Shown: positions 18,006 through 25,967 of the stretch, piece after piece
Layout of the letters: each line of letters begins with the position of its first letter
How positions within the stretch are numbered: the first letter of the stretch is position 1
From: JABSOG01 sp041583135
GTDB taxonomy: Bacteria > Pseudomonadota > Gammaproteobacteria > Enterobacterales > Alteromonadaceae
Length of the DNA: 40,412 bases
Reading direction: 5' to 3'
NCBI GenBank assembly: GCA_041583135.1
Contig: JBFHGJ010000047.1
Coordinates: forward strand, 1-40,412
The notes under the pieces: generated by a model
Told to the model about the DNA's origin: nothing
Seen by the model: only the letters and a program-made list of their open reading frames with translations
Database searches by the model: none
Position numbers and translations under genes: made by a program

Positions 18006-18910
18006 CTGTCTCGACAAGGCTCGCCGAGCAATTCAAATTCAATGGTGGTATGGGCCAATTCAAAAGCTTCCAAGCGATTTGAAATCTCCTGTTTTAGCTC
18101 AATCTGGCGTTCGCAACTGATGGCGTTTTCAATCACCAAATGGGCTGTCAGTACATGCTTCTCACCATCTAACGACCACAAATGCAAGTGATGCACATCG
18201 CCGATATCACTTACACTACTGAGCTGGCGATGAATGGTTTGATATAGCTGCTCATCTGGTGAAGCCTGCAAAAACAATTTGACGGTTGCATACAGCGTCT
18301 TGCTGACATTAAAGAGGATAAATAGGGTAAAGACGATACTCAGCAGTGGGTCGAGTATTGGCCACTCGACAAACATTAACGTAATCGAAACTATCAGCAC
18401 CGCAACCCAGCCGAGCACATCTTCAATCAAATGCCAATTGAGCACTTTTTCGTTTAGAGTTTTTCCACTACTGAGCTTGTAGGCGGCATAACCGTTAACG
18501 GCTATCCCCAATACCGCAAGGCCCAACATGCCTTCTACGACCGGCATTTGCGGTTCAAACAGCTTTGGAATGGCTTCACTTAAAACCCAAATTGAACCGA
18601 CCAGCAAAATCAAACCGTTAATTAACGCGCCAAGCAGTGAAAAGCGACGATAGCCATAACTATAAACCGCATTGGCTGACTTGCCGCTTAACTTACTCAG
18701 TATCCAAGCAAAGCCAATGGCCAAACTGTCACCGAGATCATGCACCGCATCGGCCATAATGGCGGTGCTGTTGGTCAATACGCCGCCGATGAACTCAATG
18801 AGGGTGAAGCCAGCGTTGAGAAAAAATGCCCAGCCGATTTTACTCGAATCAATATCGTGATGGTGATGATGGCCATGAGAGTGGCTATGGCCGTGATGGT
18901 CGTGGGGCAT
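18002..18910 (-). CDS. CDF-family cation efflux transporter (ZitB/CzcD-like)
   Basis: A 302-residue inner-membrane metal/proton antiporter. It begins with a His-rich cytoplasmic segment (HDHHGHSHSHGHHHHHD), then six predicted membrane helices and a C-terminal cytoplasmic dimer domain containing GDVHHLHLWSLDGEKHVLTAHL. Metal-site motifs DAVHDLGDS (about 54-62, TM2) and HLIED (160-164, TM5) give the His-Asp/His-Asp pattern usual for Zn2+ exporters. The ATG at 18910 places the His-rich segment at the N-terminus as in the family; the 50 in-frame codons upstream read through a dispersed repeat and are not called. No metal-responsive regulator gene is adjacent. Confidence 0.92.
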   Translation of the reverse strand: MPHDHHGHSHSHGHHHHHDIDSSKIGWAFFLNAGFTLIEFIGGVLTNSTAIMADAVHDLGDSLAIGFAWILSKLSGKSANAVYSYGYRRFSLLGALINGLILLVGSIWVLSEAIPKLFEPQMPVVEGMLGLAVLGIAVNGYAAYKLSSGKTLNEKVLNWHLIEDVLGWVAVLIVSITLMFVEWPILDPLLSIVFTLFILFNVSKTLYATVKLFLQASPDEQLYQTIHRQLSSVSDIGDVHHLHLWSLDGEKHVLTAHLVIENAISCERQIELKQEISNRLEAFELAHTTIEFELLGEPCRDS

Positions 18911-19003
18911 GAGGTTTCTTCTAAAGTGTTGAACATCAATGACTAATGACGCAAGAGTAGCACTAAATGACAAAATGCGGCAAATGACAGAGAATTTATC
19001 GTC

Positions 19004-19063
19004 GGTAGCCTGCGGCTTTAGCCGCGATAAAACAAAATCGAGCATAAATGCCCATGGCACAAA
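19004..19063 (+). repeat. Dispersed palindromic repeat unit, plus orientation
   Basis: A 60-bp unit reading GGTAGCCTGCGGCTTTAGCC..., then GCGATAAAA, AAATCGAGCATAAATGC and CATGGCACAA. It matches in order the reverse complement of 25854-25917. The palindrome GCGGCTTTAGCCGC is at 19012-19025. It lies in the gap 18911-19228 between the divergent CDF and serine-hydrolase genes; nothing else is recognised there. Confidence 0.7.
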
Positions 19064-19228
19064 CTATTTCAATAGGGTGGTTGTTCGGCACGAACGCCCA
19101 CCTATTCATAAAACTTTGCCCTGATACAAAACCCTACAAAACAGCCGTAACAGATTCATTTACCGTTCAGCTAAAGCCGCTAAAAATACCTGCCACAACA
19201 ACACCAAAACAGTAACAAGGATATCACA

Positions 19229-20797
19229 ATGCTCAGACTTTCAGCCCTAGGTCTATGTGTGGCGATTTTAGCCGGTTGTGGCGGTTCTTCATCGCCATCT
19301 GTCACTCACACTGGCAATACCTCAACAGTGCCTGATAACGGTGGTACGCAAACCACAGACCCTTTTGATAACTTACGTGCAGTTGCACAAGACCAACTGG
19401 CCGCGAGTAACGCACCGGCAGTCTCAATTGCCATCATGAAAGACTCCGAACTGGTGTTTGCCGAAGCCTTTGGCAAAAAGCGTTTTGGCGGCGAAGAAGC
19501 GGTGAATACTGATACGCTGTTTCAGTTAGGTTCGACCACCAAAATGTTCACCGCTTTGGCCACGCTACAATTAGTTGATGAAAACGTGCTAACGGTAGAT
19601 GAGCCGCTTTATCAAGCTTTGCCACCGATAGATAAACCTACCGGTAGCAACGCTTGGCGCGATATTACTTTGCACCATTTGATGACCCATCAAAGTGGTT
19701 TTATTGAAGCGTTTGAAGACGACATGAACAATAGCTTGATGGACTTGGCATTGTATGGTTTTCCTTATTGGCGCGCGCAGATGAACCCGGCAGGTAAGTT
19801 TTTTAATTACAGCAATACCGGTTGGAGTTATTTGGGGGCAGTGGTTGAACATCATCGTGGCATGCCTTATGAGCAGGCAATGGAGCAATATGTATTTGAA
19901 CCTTTGGGAATGACCCGCGCCACCATGCGTTATGAGCAGGTTTTAGCCGATGGCAATTATGCCCTAGGTGTCGGTCATACCATCGTCAATGATGAGTTGG
20001 TGGCAGTGAACGCGAATTCGTTAGAGCAAATACTAGATGTGCCTTTTGCCAGACCCGCTGGGGTTTATACTTGGGCAAGCGCATCTGAGCTGGTGAAAAT
20101 GGGGGATTTCTTAATAAACGGCGATCATGAGCTACTATCAGCACCGCTACGTGAACAAATGACCCAAAATCAAGTCGGCTTACAACAAGGTTTACCACAA
20201 AGCTATGGTTATGGCGTGTTTGTTTCAGGTGGGGTTAATCGCGGCAATCAGTGGTATTCAATGCCGGTGTGGGAGCATGGCGGGAATACTTTGGCTTACA
20301 CCAATATGTTATGGATGCTGCCGGAGCAAAACATTGTGGTTGCCATCATGACCAGTGGTGAGCAAACCGACTTTAGCAATACCATGTTTGCAGCCCTTGA
20401 AGCTGTCACTCAATTGCCTGAGCTTGAAGCCATTCCATTAGCACCTGAGGATGTTGCGGCCCTTGATAATCATATTGGTGATTATCAATACTTTGACTTA
20501 AAGGTGTCTGTTAGCCGCCAAGATGATGAGCTGCGTTTAACCATCCATGAAAGCGAAGACAACGCGCAGATCGAAACCGTACTGAGACCCATTGCCGCGA
20601 CATTTTATGTTGCCGTTGTCGATGGTGAGCGCTATGGCTTAACTTTTTTACCAGATGAGCCGGGTGGGCAGTCGATGTATATTCGCAACAGAGGCTTTGT
20701 GTTCACGCGTACAGATGCTAGTAACGCATTGGCAAAACCGCAAGGGTTAAAGCAAAATGCCAAGCCCTTTAGTGTTCCTACTCAGTTCTTGCACTAA
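19229..20797 (+). CDS. Serine beta-lactamase-family hydrolase, lipoprotein
   Basis: A 522-residue class C beta-lactamase/DD-peptidase-fold hydrolase. The lipoprotein signal ends in LAGCGG (Cys16), followed by a Ser/Thr-rich tether. Catalytic motifs are intact: Ser102-T-T-Lys105, Tyr194-S-Asn196, and His350-Gly-Gly352. A C-terminal domain of about 150 residues (from NHIGDYQYFDLKV) is of the beta-barrel type often appended to such enzymes. Members act as esterases, D-aminopeptidases or peptidases; few are true beta-lactamases, and resistance cannot be inferred. It is likely anchored in the outer membrane, facing the periplasm or the surface. AAGGA sits 8 nt before the ATG. A hairpin follows the stop. 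Confidence 0.9.
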   Translation: MLRLSALGLCVAILAGCGGSSSPSVTHTGNTSTVPDNGGTQTTDPFDNLRAVAQDQLAASNAPAVSIAIMKDSELVFAEAFGKKRFGGEEAVNTDTLFQLGSTTKMFTALATLQLVDENVLTVDEPLYQALPPIDKPTGSNAWRDITLHHLMTHQSGFIEAFEDDMNNSLMDLALYGFPYWRAQMNPAGKFFNYSNTGWSYLGAVVEHHRGMPYEQAMEQYVFEPLGMTRATMRYEQVLADGNYALGVGHTIVNDELVAVNANSLEQILDVPFARPAGVYTWASASELVKMGDFLINGDHELLSAPLREQMTQNQVGLQQGLPQSYGYGVFVSGGVNRGNQWYSMPVWEHGGNTLAYTNMLWMLPEQNIVVAIMTSGEQTDFSNTMFAALEAVTQLPELEAIPLAPEDVAALDNHIGDYQYFDLKVSVSRQDDELRLTIHESEDNAQIETVLRPIAATFYVAVVDGERYGLTFLPDEPGGQSMYIRNRGFVFTRTDASNALAKPQGLKQNAKPFSVPTQFLH

Positions 20798-20810
20798 TCG
20801 TTTTTAGTCC

Positions 20811-20836
20811 GGCAATTATCACCTAAGATAATTGCC
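20811..20836. terminator. Hairpin between convergent genes
   Basis: GGCAATTATC and GATAATTGCC form a perfect 10-bp stem with a 6-base loop, 14 bases after the serine-hydrolase stop. The yaiI-like gene converges from the other side. There is no long T-run. Confidence 0.6.
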
Positions 20837-20873
20837 GCTAATGCGCTACGGACTCGACGAGTAAAGACCGCCA

Positions 20874-21320
20874 CTAAAGATATTTCACCAAAAAACGGTC
20901 TAGCTCATTGGCGAAGGCCTGTTTTTCTTTGGCGCCCAGTGGTGGTGGTCCACCGCTCACTTGACCGGTTGAACGCATCTCTTCCATAAAGTTACGCATG
21001 GTCAGGCGCTGGGCAATGTTCTCTTTTGAATAAAACTCACCTCTGGGGTTTAACGCCCACGCCTTTTTGGCAACGACTTCTGAGGCCAAGGGGATATCGG
21101 CGGTGATCACCAAATCCCCCTCAGATAGGTGCTGCACGATATAATTGTCGGCCACATCAAACCCTTTAACTACCTGTACGGAATGAAGATAAGGAGAGGG
21201 TGGGGTTCTGATACCTGAGTTGGCAACTAAAATGGTGTGCACTTGCTTGCGCTCTGCGGCGCGAAACAGAATGTCTTTGATCACATTAGGGCAGGCATCG
21301 GCATCGACCCAGATTTTCAT
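20874..21320 (-). CDS. yaiI: YaiI/YqxD family protein (DUF188)
   Basis: A 148-residue cytoplasmic protein of the UPF0178/DUF188 family, normal length. It starts with MKIWVDADACPNVIKDILFRAAER, the family's acidic PIN/NYN-like signature; DLVITADIPLASEVV and RGEFYSKENI are also conserved. A nuclease-like fold has been suggested for this family but the function is unknown. The ATG at 21320 is preferred to a TTG at 21332 because it gives the standard N-terminus. It is a single gene, with HDOD gene transcription approaching from upstream on the same strand. Confidence 0.9.
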   Translation of the reverse strand: MKIWVDADACPNVIKDILFRAAERKQVHTILVANSGIRTPPSPYLHSVQVVKGFDVADNYIVQHLSEGDLVITADIPLASEVVAKKAWALNPRGEFYSKENIAQRLTMRNFMEEMRSTGQVSGGPPPLGAKEKQAFANELDRFLVKYL

Positions 21321-21343
21321 AACTTTGCTCAATTATCGAAATA

Positions 21344-21367
21344 GAGCCGAGAGTTTAGCACCGGCTC
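21344..21367 (-). terminator. Weak hairpin downstream of the HDOD gene
   Basis: GAGCCG and CGGCTC are separated by 12 bases, 48 bases beyond the HDOD gene stop on the minus strand, followed by TATTT. A possible terminator, but the stem is short. Confidence 0.35.
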
Positions 21368-21414
21368 AATCGGATTACGAACGCTTAATCTCGGTAAACG
21401 GCTTATGTCGGCTA

Positions 21415-22281
21415 TCAGGCGCGATAGATACCAGCTTCATCGATAATATCGCCAATTTCATACAGCTGGTGGTATTCCAGTCCTAAAACCAACAATAAGC
21501 GAGTTGAATATTCTTCCCATTCTTCATCGACTTTGGCATCGCCCAATTGTTTATATAATCCAACCATATGCTCAGCCAGTTTTAAGATGGCAAGGATCAG
21601 CTTTTGTTTTTCAGTACCAGTGGCCAATAGCAAAAAAGGGTTGTGATGATAGGCGATAACATGACTGAGTTCACTAGATAGCCCCCAAATTTGCGCTACC
21701 AAAAAGCCGAGCAATTCATGATTGGCGTTTAGCTGCTCGCTTTCTACCTCAGATATGGTTTTGTCACCGCTTTGATAGGCTTGGCGTAAGGTTTCCGGGT
21801 AGTGAGGATTTTGTTCTAAAATCAGTGCTTTACCAGCATTATGGAAAAGCCCGGCGGTATACATTTCATCGGCTTGTTCGTCCTCAAGGCCAAGGTATTT
21901 GGCGATTAACATTGCCGTGGCACCCACGTCACTTGATGTACGCCAAAGCTTTTCGGTAAAAGGGTCCGACTTGCCATCACTCAAGGTAAATCTTAGGGCA
22001 ATACTACGCACTAGCTGGACCACACGGTTGCGACCTAAAAACATGCAGGCATGATCGATTGAATTGATCTTACGGGGTAGGTTAAACAGCGCCGAGTTCA
22101 CGACTTTAAGGGTAAAACCGGCAATACCGACATCGTTATGAATGATATTGGCAATGTGTTTTAAATCGGGCTCGCTTTTGTCTAATTCTTCTTGTAGTTC
22201 AATGAGCATATCCGGGCGCGGTGGAATGGTAAAATGCGCCAAAGATGCTTGAACGGTACTCATATCTAGCGGAGTAACCAT
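21415..22281 (-). CDS. HDOD-domain signalling protein
   Basis: A 288-residue cytoplasmic protein. Residues about 20-215 form an HDOD domain, a degenerate HD-like helical domain: TIPPRPDMLIELQEEL, IIHNDVGIAGFTLKVVNSALF, ACMFLGRNRVVQLV, and AGLFHNAGKALIL where catalytic HD proteins have an HD pair. HDOD proteins lack detectable nucleotidase activity and act in chemotaxis, c-di-GMP and stress signalling as protein-binding adaptors. No effector domain is fused here. The ATG at 22281 is chosen because homologous sequence begins just after it; no strong ribosome site is visible, so the start is tentative. Confidence 0.85.
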   Translation of the reverse strand: MVTPLDMSTVQASLAHFTIPPRPDMLIELQEELDKSEPDLKHIANIIHNDVGIAGFTLKVVNSALFNLPRKINSIDHACMFLGRNRVVQLVRSIALRFTLSDGKSDPFTEKLWRTSSDVGATAMLIAKYLGLEDEQADEMYTAGLFHNAGKALILEQNPHYPETLRQAYQSGDKTISEVESEQLNANHELLGFLVAQIWGLSSELSHVIAYHHNPFLLLATGTEKQKLILAILKLAEHMVGLYKQLGDAKVDEEWEEYSTRLLLVLGLEYHQLYEIGDIIDEAGIYRA

Positions 22282-22370
22282 TATGCTGTCTACCTTATTT
22301 GTCTTTAAGAAAAGGAGGTGCCTTCCTTTAGTGTAGACAGAATTACGCATTAGCCAAAAGCCAATCGACA

Positions 22371-22401
22371 AAAAAAGCCGCGCAATTGACTGGCGCGGCT
22401 T
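22371..22401 (-). terminator. Rho-independent terminator of the M6 protease remnant
   Basis: On the minus strand AAGCCGCGC, a 9-base loop and GCGCGGCTT are followed by a run of T residues. This classic terminator lies 25 bases after the remnant's stop codon and has outlived the gene's 5' part. Confidence 0.85.
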
Positions 22402-22425
22402 AGTCGATTAGGCAGTGAACACCGG

Positions 22426-22800
22426 CTACCAGACCTTACGCACGCGGATCTGACCTTGTGAGCGGTCAGCCGATTGCGCTTCAACGGTAATGTACAAACC
22501 GTAGTGTTGCAAAATTCGGCCTGATTGCGGGCTCCATGGATTTTGATAGTAATTCCAATCGGCCATTTGCGAATAGTTGAGCGGATACAAATCCGTTACC
22601 GAGTTGCCGGTCCAAGAGGTATAGCTCATGGGTGATTGCAACGGCGTGAGGCTAAAAGTGGCGTCTCTGAGCTGATAGCGGTTAGAGGCCAAATTGCCAT
22701 TGCTCCAATACATCGGTTGTACGTCGGCATCGATAACGCCAATCCAGCTTTGGCCCGGATGTTCGCCAACCGCATTGTCGCTTACCGAGGTGTCACGATA
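22426..22800 (-). pseudogene. C-terminal remnant of an M6-family (immune inhibitor A / PrtV-like) metalloprotease
   Basis: About 124 codons open from a stop at 22801-22803 to the terminal stop. The text YRDTSVSDNAVGEHPGQS, VIDADVQPMYWSNGN, YQLRDATFSL and KYGLYITV-type ending (here HYGLYITVEAQSADRS) follows the C-terminal region of secreted M6 metalloproteases such as InhA and PrtV. The HExxH catalytic domain and the signal peptide are absent: upstream sequence on the same strand has stops in all frames within 150 bases and no protease similarity. There is no ribosome site at the internal ATG (22713). The downstream terminator is intact. This is a 5'-truncated gene, most likely the result of a deletion or rearrangement with its junction near 22800. 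Confidence 0.75.
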
Positions 22801-23162
22801 CTACCGCCAAAGCCGCTTGGTCTGTTTTGGATTTTACAACTGGATCTGTCTTCACGAAATAGTACCTTTAGTTTTATTATTACCGGTCTCGCTGCGCCAT
22901 AGAGTGTGGCCGCATCGAGGCGAAAAGAGGGTATATTGCGCTACGGGAACAAATCAATGATGTGTTGTTTCTGTATTGGATTTTTAGGCGGGTGCGGATT
23001 TTTTAATTGGTTGATTTAAAAGAACTAGATGGATTTTTGAATTACAAAAATCTACAAAGCCTTACACGAAATATAGAATATTTATGCGAAAAATATGACC
23101 GTTTAAAAGGCGGGGCGATGTCGGCATTGGCTGAAAAGTTCAGTTACAAGCAGATACCAAGC
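22801..23162. other. Non-coding stretch upstream of the protease remnant
   Basis: No gene is recognised. A 72-codon frame starting with TTG at 23007 on the plus strand runs through the hairpin at 23163-23198 and into the neighbouring gene, with no ribosome site, and is rejected. The stretch is AT-rich toward 22960-23100 and is probably debris from the deletion that removed most of the M6 protease. Confidence 0.45.
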
Positions 23163-23198
23163 GCTAAAATAGCAAAGGCTTGCCTGTGCTATTTTAGC
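23163..23198. terminator. Perfect 12-bp hairpin after the coiled-coil gene
   Basis: GCTAAAATAGCA and TGCTATTTTAGC are exact complements with a 12-base loop. The hairpin abuts the stop codon of the minus-strand gene (23199-23201). Confidence 0.7.
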
Positions 23199-23819
23199 TT
23201 ATCCGGCATCATCCATATTGCCTGAGGTACAATATTGATCCAAATGCTTGTCGAGTAGGTGAATGGCCAGCTCTTTACACTCTAAGGATTGCTCAAGCTG
23301 TCTCAATTTATCTAGCTCTGCGCCAATGCAGCGCTGCCATAGTGACAACAACTCCCATTCGATTTCATCGATGCGTTGTTGAACTTCCATTTGCATGGCC
23401 TCGCCTCTGGCGCCCAACAAACTGGCTTTTAAGTGTTTCAGTAGTGCGCTTTGTTTACGGTTGATGCGTTTTAACGTGCCAGCGGTTTTTTCCAGTGAGC
23501 GCAAGCGTTGACGAATGGGTTTGAGCTGCTCGACCACATTGTTCAGCTCACCGTAAATCGACATGCGTTGGCCGGCGGTGGTTAAAATAAACAATTGCAT
23601 TTTTAGGCGGTCGATTTTTCGGTCGTATTTTTGGTTTTTGCTGCTGGCCGAGTCTAAAAAAACGTCTAACTTTTGTTGGCTCAGCCTTAAACACTGCCAT
23701 GGGTTTTCTTGATTGAGGCAATCTAAACAGATCTCATCATATTCATCGTCCGCCTGTTCAAACGCCACATCATAAAGATAAGACGTCATACTGGTGAACT
23801 TCACTGTTTCTGAACTCAT
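23199..23819 (-). CDS. Uncharacterised coiled-coil protein under a CRP-type promoter
   Basis: A 206-residue soluble protein that I do not recognise. It has no signal peptide or membrane helix. The N-terminal 50 residues are acidic with CLDCLNQENPWQCL; residues about 50-195 are long charged helices rich in Leu, Gln, Arg and Lys, strongly coiled-coil-like (QLKPIRQRLRSLEKTAGTLK, ELLSLWQRCIGAELDKL). Four Cys in the first and last thirds could be structural. The ATG at 23819 has GAGG 6 nt upstream. A perfect CRP operator sits 41.5 bp before the predicted transcription start, and a perfect hairpin lies after the stop, so it looks like a regulated single-gene unit. The gene is divergent from lsrF. 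Confidence 0.75.
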   Translation of the reverse strand: MSSETVKFTSMTSYLYDVAFEQADDEYDEICLDCLNQENPWQCLRLSQQKLDVFLDSASSKNQKYDRKIDRLKMQLFILTTAGQRMSIYGELNNVVEQLKPIRQRLRSLEKTAGTLKRINRKQSALLKHLKASLLGARGEAMQMEVQQRIDEIEWELLSLWQRCIGAELDKLRQLEQSLECKELAIHLLDKHLDQYCTSGNMDDAG

Positions 23820-23860
23820 GATTGCCTCTAATTGCATTAAATAAAACGGTTATGTTTGTA

Positions 23861-23903
23861 ATGCTAGTCCCGCTAAGGCAATAAAACTGTGAAGTTGTTC
23901 ACA
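23861..23903 (-). promoter_or_regulatory. Class II CRP-dependent promoter
   Basis: TGTGA-N6-TCACA at 23888-23903 is a perfect CRP half-site pair. On the minus strand a -10 TAGCAT lies at 23861-23866, so the start site is near 23854 and the operator centre is at -41.5, the canonical class II position. The leader to the coiled-coil gene is about 35 nt. The same operator lies about 122 bp from the lsrF start site and could also influence it. Confidence 0.7.
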
Positions 23904-23982
23904 ACTTTAGTCAGCGGCTGGCAAAGCGTAGGGGCAATTGTTCAATATCCGGCATCTGTCCCCCTCAGGTAACCACAAAACG

Positions 23983-24011
23983 TTGACTTAAGTGATGGCG
24001 TTGCCTATATT
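23983..24011 (+). promoter_or_regulatory. Sigma-70 promoter of lsrF
   Basis: TTGACT (23983-23988) and TATATT (24006-24011) with exactly 17 bp between them. The start is near 24018, giving a leader of about 74 nt. Confidence 0.75.
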
Positions 24012-24091
24012 ACGCCAAGTTTTTAATTCACCTGAGTTTTGCGCGAAATTCGGGTCTAATAGCAATAATTATCTAACATCAGGAGCAGACA

Positions 24092-24970
24092 ATGGCAGAT
24101 TTAGACGGCATCAAGGACGGCAAAGATTTTGGCGTCGGTGTACCACAGGCTCAAGAAAACTTCTTTCTTAAAGGCAGCAACTCTTTAGACTGGGGTTTGA
24201 AAAACCGTTTGGCCCAGATCTTCAATCCAAAATCCGGCAAAACCGTGATGCTGGCCTTTGACCATGGCTACTTTCAAGGCCCAACTTCTGGCCTTGAGCG
24301 TATCGACCTCAACATTGCGCCATTGTTTGACCATGCCGATGTACTGATGTGTACTCGCGGTATTTTGCGTAGCGTAGTGCCAGCCTCTACCAATAAAGCC
24401 ATCGCCTTACGTTGTAGTGGTGGTAACTCCGTGTTGGGTGAGTTGTCAAACGAACTGATCGCTGTTGATATTGAAGATGCCATTCGTGTTAACGCCTCAG
24501 CCATGGCGGCGCAAATCTACATCGGTAGCGAATATGAGCACCAATCCATCGGCAACTTAGTCAAATTGGTTGATTTGGGTAACAAATACGGTATTCCAAT
24601 GTTGGCCGTAACCGGCGTAGGCCGTGAAATGGCACGCGATGCTCGTTATTTCTCATTGGCCAGCCGCATTGCCGCCGAGCTTGGCGCCCACTATGTTAAA
24701 ACCTACTTTGTTGAAGAAGGTTTTGAGCAAGTCACTCACTCTTGCCCTGTGCCAATTGTTATCGCCGGTGGTAAAAAACTACCTGAGCTTGATGCATTGA
24801 CCATGGCCTACAAAGCCATCGACCAAGGCGCTGCCGGTGTTGATATGGGCCGCAACATCTTCCAATCAGAAGACCCTGTAGCCATGATCCAAGCTGTTGC
24901 CGCCGTGGTTCACGAAGGTGAAAAACCAGAACAAGCTTACGCCTTGTTCCAAGAGTTAAAGCAAAAATAA
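24092..24970 (+). CDS. lsrF: LsrF-family class I aldolase-like thiolase
   Basis: A 292-residue protein very close to E. coli LsrF, from MADLDxIKDGKDF at the N-terminus through MLAFDHGYFQGPT, LMCTRGILRSVVP and QIYIGSEYEHQSI to GVDMGRNIFQS. LsrF transfers an acetyl group from 3-hydroxy-5-phosphonooxypentane-2,4-dione to CoA in phospho-AI-2 breakdown. The catalytic Lys falls at position 203 (HYVKTYFVEEG), the same number as in the E. coli enzyme. AGGAG precedes the ATG by 6 nt. No lsrA, B, C, D, G, K or R gene is present; the gene is a single transcript with its own promoter and terminator. The real substrate here may therefore differ from AI-2 products. Confidence 0.92.
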   Translation: MADLDGIKDGKDFGVGVPQAQENFFLKGSNSLDWGLKNRLAQIFNPKSGKTVMLAFDHGYFQGPTSGLERIDLNIAPLFDHADVLMCTRGILRSVVPASTNKAIALRCSGGNSVLGELSNELIAVDIEDAIRVNASAMAAQIYIGSEYEHQSIGNLVKLVDLGNKYGIPMLAVTGVGREMARDARYFSLASRIAAELGAHYVKTYFVEEGFEQVTHSCPVPIVIAGGKKLPELDALTMAYKAIDQGAAGVDMGRNIFQSEDPVAMIQAVAAVVHEGEKPEQAYALFQELKQK

Positions 24971-24987
24971 TCCCACCTTTTGCTGCT

Positions 24988-25013
24988 GGAGACCTGCTTT
25001 AAGGTCTCCTTTG
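24988..25013 (+). terminator. Terminator of lsrF
   Basis: GGAGACCT, a 6-base loop and AGGTCTCC followed by TTTG, 18 bases after the stop codon. Confidence 0.8.
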
Positions 25014-25105
25014 TCGCTATTCATTCGATAAGCTGTCCTCGCAAGCACATATGCGCCATATTTTTTTCGATTTGCGCTTGGCTCTTTGTTGGCTAGGCCA
25101 AACAG

Positions 25106-25708
25106 TTACTCAATATTTATTGGAATCCCACCTGTAATGGTTAGAGGGGCTGAAGGATTGACCCCAATGTCATGAGTAAACCTTTCCATAATTTTCTTAT
25201 ATGCTTGCTTAATAACTTCTGGATCAACAATATCATTTGAAAAACACAACTCCCAACTTTCACTCCAGTCGAATGATGAATACTCTTTTCTTCGCCTCCA
25301 ATTGGTTCGAAGTTTGGCGTCTTCTCCCCAACCATTGTATGTGTCAAAGCATATAGACATAAACTCTATACAATGGTCAAAAAACTCTTTCGACATTAAT
25401 GGTGCGGCAAGGTAGATTTTTTTATCAACGGTGCGCTTCATTTTTATAATCTTGTCAGGCTCAAAGTCTTTCCAGCAGCCTATGTAGGTGAAATAGCTTA
25501 GGAGATCATTTAAGTCAGGGGCCAAGTCGTCATAAATCGCTAATCTTTTCTCAATCAGCTTTTGGCTTTTCCATTGAATGTTTTCGAACTTCTTCGTAAC
25601 TCTATGGATACCAATTCCAATAATCAAAACCATTATTGGTGTAATTAAACTTACAACAAGCTTGGCTGTTTCTAAAGAACTCCAGGTGACCTGAGAAGCT
25701 TCAGTCAT
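25106..25708 (-). CDS. Uncharacterised single-pass membrane protein
   Basis: A 200-residue protein. One N-terminal membrane helix (about 14-36, KLVVSLITPIMVLIIGIGIH) is followed by a soluble, probably cytoplasmic domain with the recognisable run ENIQWKSQKLIEKRLAIYDDLAPDLNDLLSYFTYIG and later SICFDTYNGWGEDAKLRT. I have the impression of a widespread family of unknown function with these motifs but cannot name it. The gene is clearly richer in A+T than its neighbours and is followed by dispersed repeats, which suggests horizontal acquisition. The ribosome site is weak (GAG 9 nt before ATG). It is not obviously in an operon. Confidence 0.75.
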   Translation of the reverse strand: MTEASQVTWSSLETAKLVVSLITPIMVLIIGIGIHRVTKKFENIQWKSQKLIEKRLAIYDDLAPDLNDLLSYFTYIGCWKDFEPDKIIKMKRTVDKKIYLAAPLMSKEFFDHCIEFMSICFDTYNGWGEDAKLRTNWRRRKEYSSFDWSESWELCFSNDIVDPEVIKQAYKKIMERFTHDIGVNPSAPLTITGGIPINIE

Positions 25709-25787
25709 TTTTTTATCTCATGCGGTATTTTATTTCCAATGTTAGTCCAAGTTCTACTTTGCTACCGAATAGTTTGTTCAGAAAGTC

Positions 25788-25815
25788 GCGGCTAAAGCCG
25801 CAAGCTACCGGGTAT
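25788..25815 (-). repeat. Dispersed palindromic repeat, partial unit
   Basis: GCGGCTAAAGCCGC followed by AAGCTACCGGGTA is the reverse complement of the first part of the unit at 19004-19063 (GGTAGC...GCGGCTTTAGCCGC). Confidence 0.65.
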
Positions 25816-25853
25816 TGGTTAGCCGCCGACGCCAAAACCGGATAATGGTTGTT

Positions 25854-25917
25854 TGTAGCATGAGCATTTATGCTCGATTTCATTTATCGCGCCTGAAGCC
25901 CCGCAAGCTACCGGATA
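25854..25917 (-). repeat. Dispersed palindromic repeat, full unit in minus orientation
   Basis: Reads on the minus strand as TATCCGGTAGCTTGCGG..., GCGATAAATG, AAATCGAGCATAAATGCTC and CATGCTACAA, aligning along its length with 19004-19063. It contains the palindrome GAGCATTTATGCTC at 25862-25875. Confidence 0.7.
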
Positions 25918-25967
25918 TCGTATACTGCCGAGTAGGTAGCACGCTTATCTTAAACATTGCAAAATGC

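Noticed and set aside
18911..19060. 50 extra in-frame codons upstream of the CDF transporter start
   Set aside because: They read through a dispersed palindromic repeat and delay the His-rich N-terminus expected for the family.
19229..20797. A true beta-lactamase conferring resistance
   Set aside because: SxxK, YSN and HGG motifs define the fold superfamily, but most lipoprotein members are esterases or peptidases, and nothing here shows beta-lactam hydrolysis.
23007..23225. 72-codon plus-strand frame beside the protease remnant
   Set aside because: It starts with TTG without a ribosome site, crosses a perfect hairpin and ends inside the next gene on the other strand.
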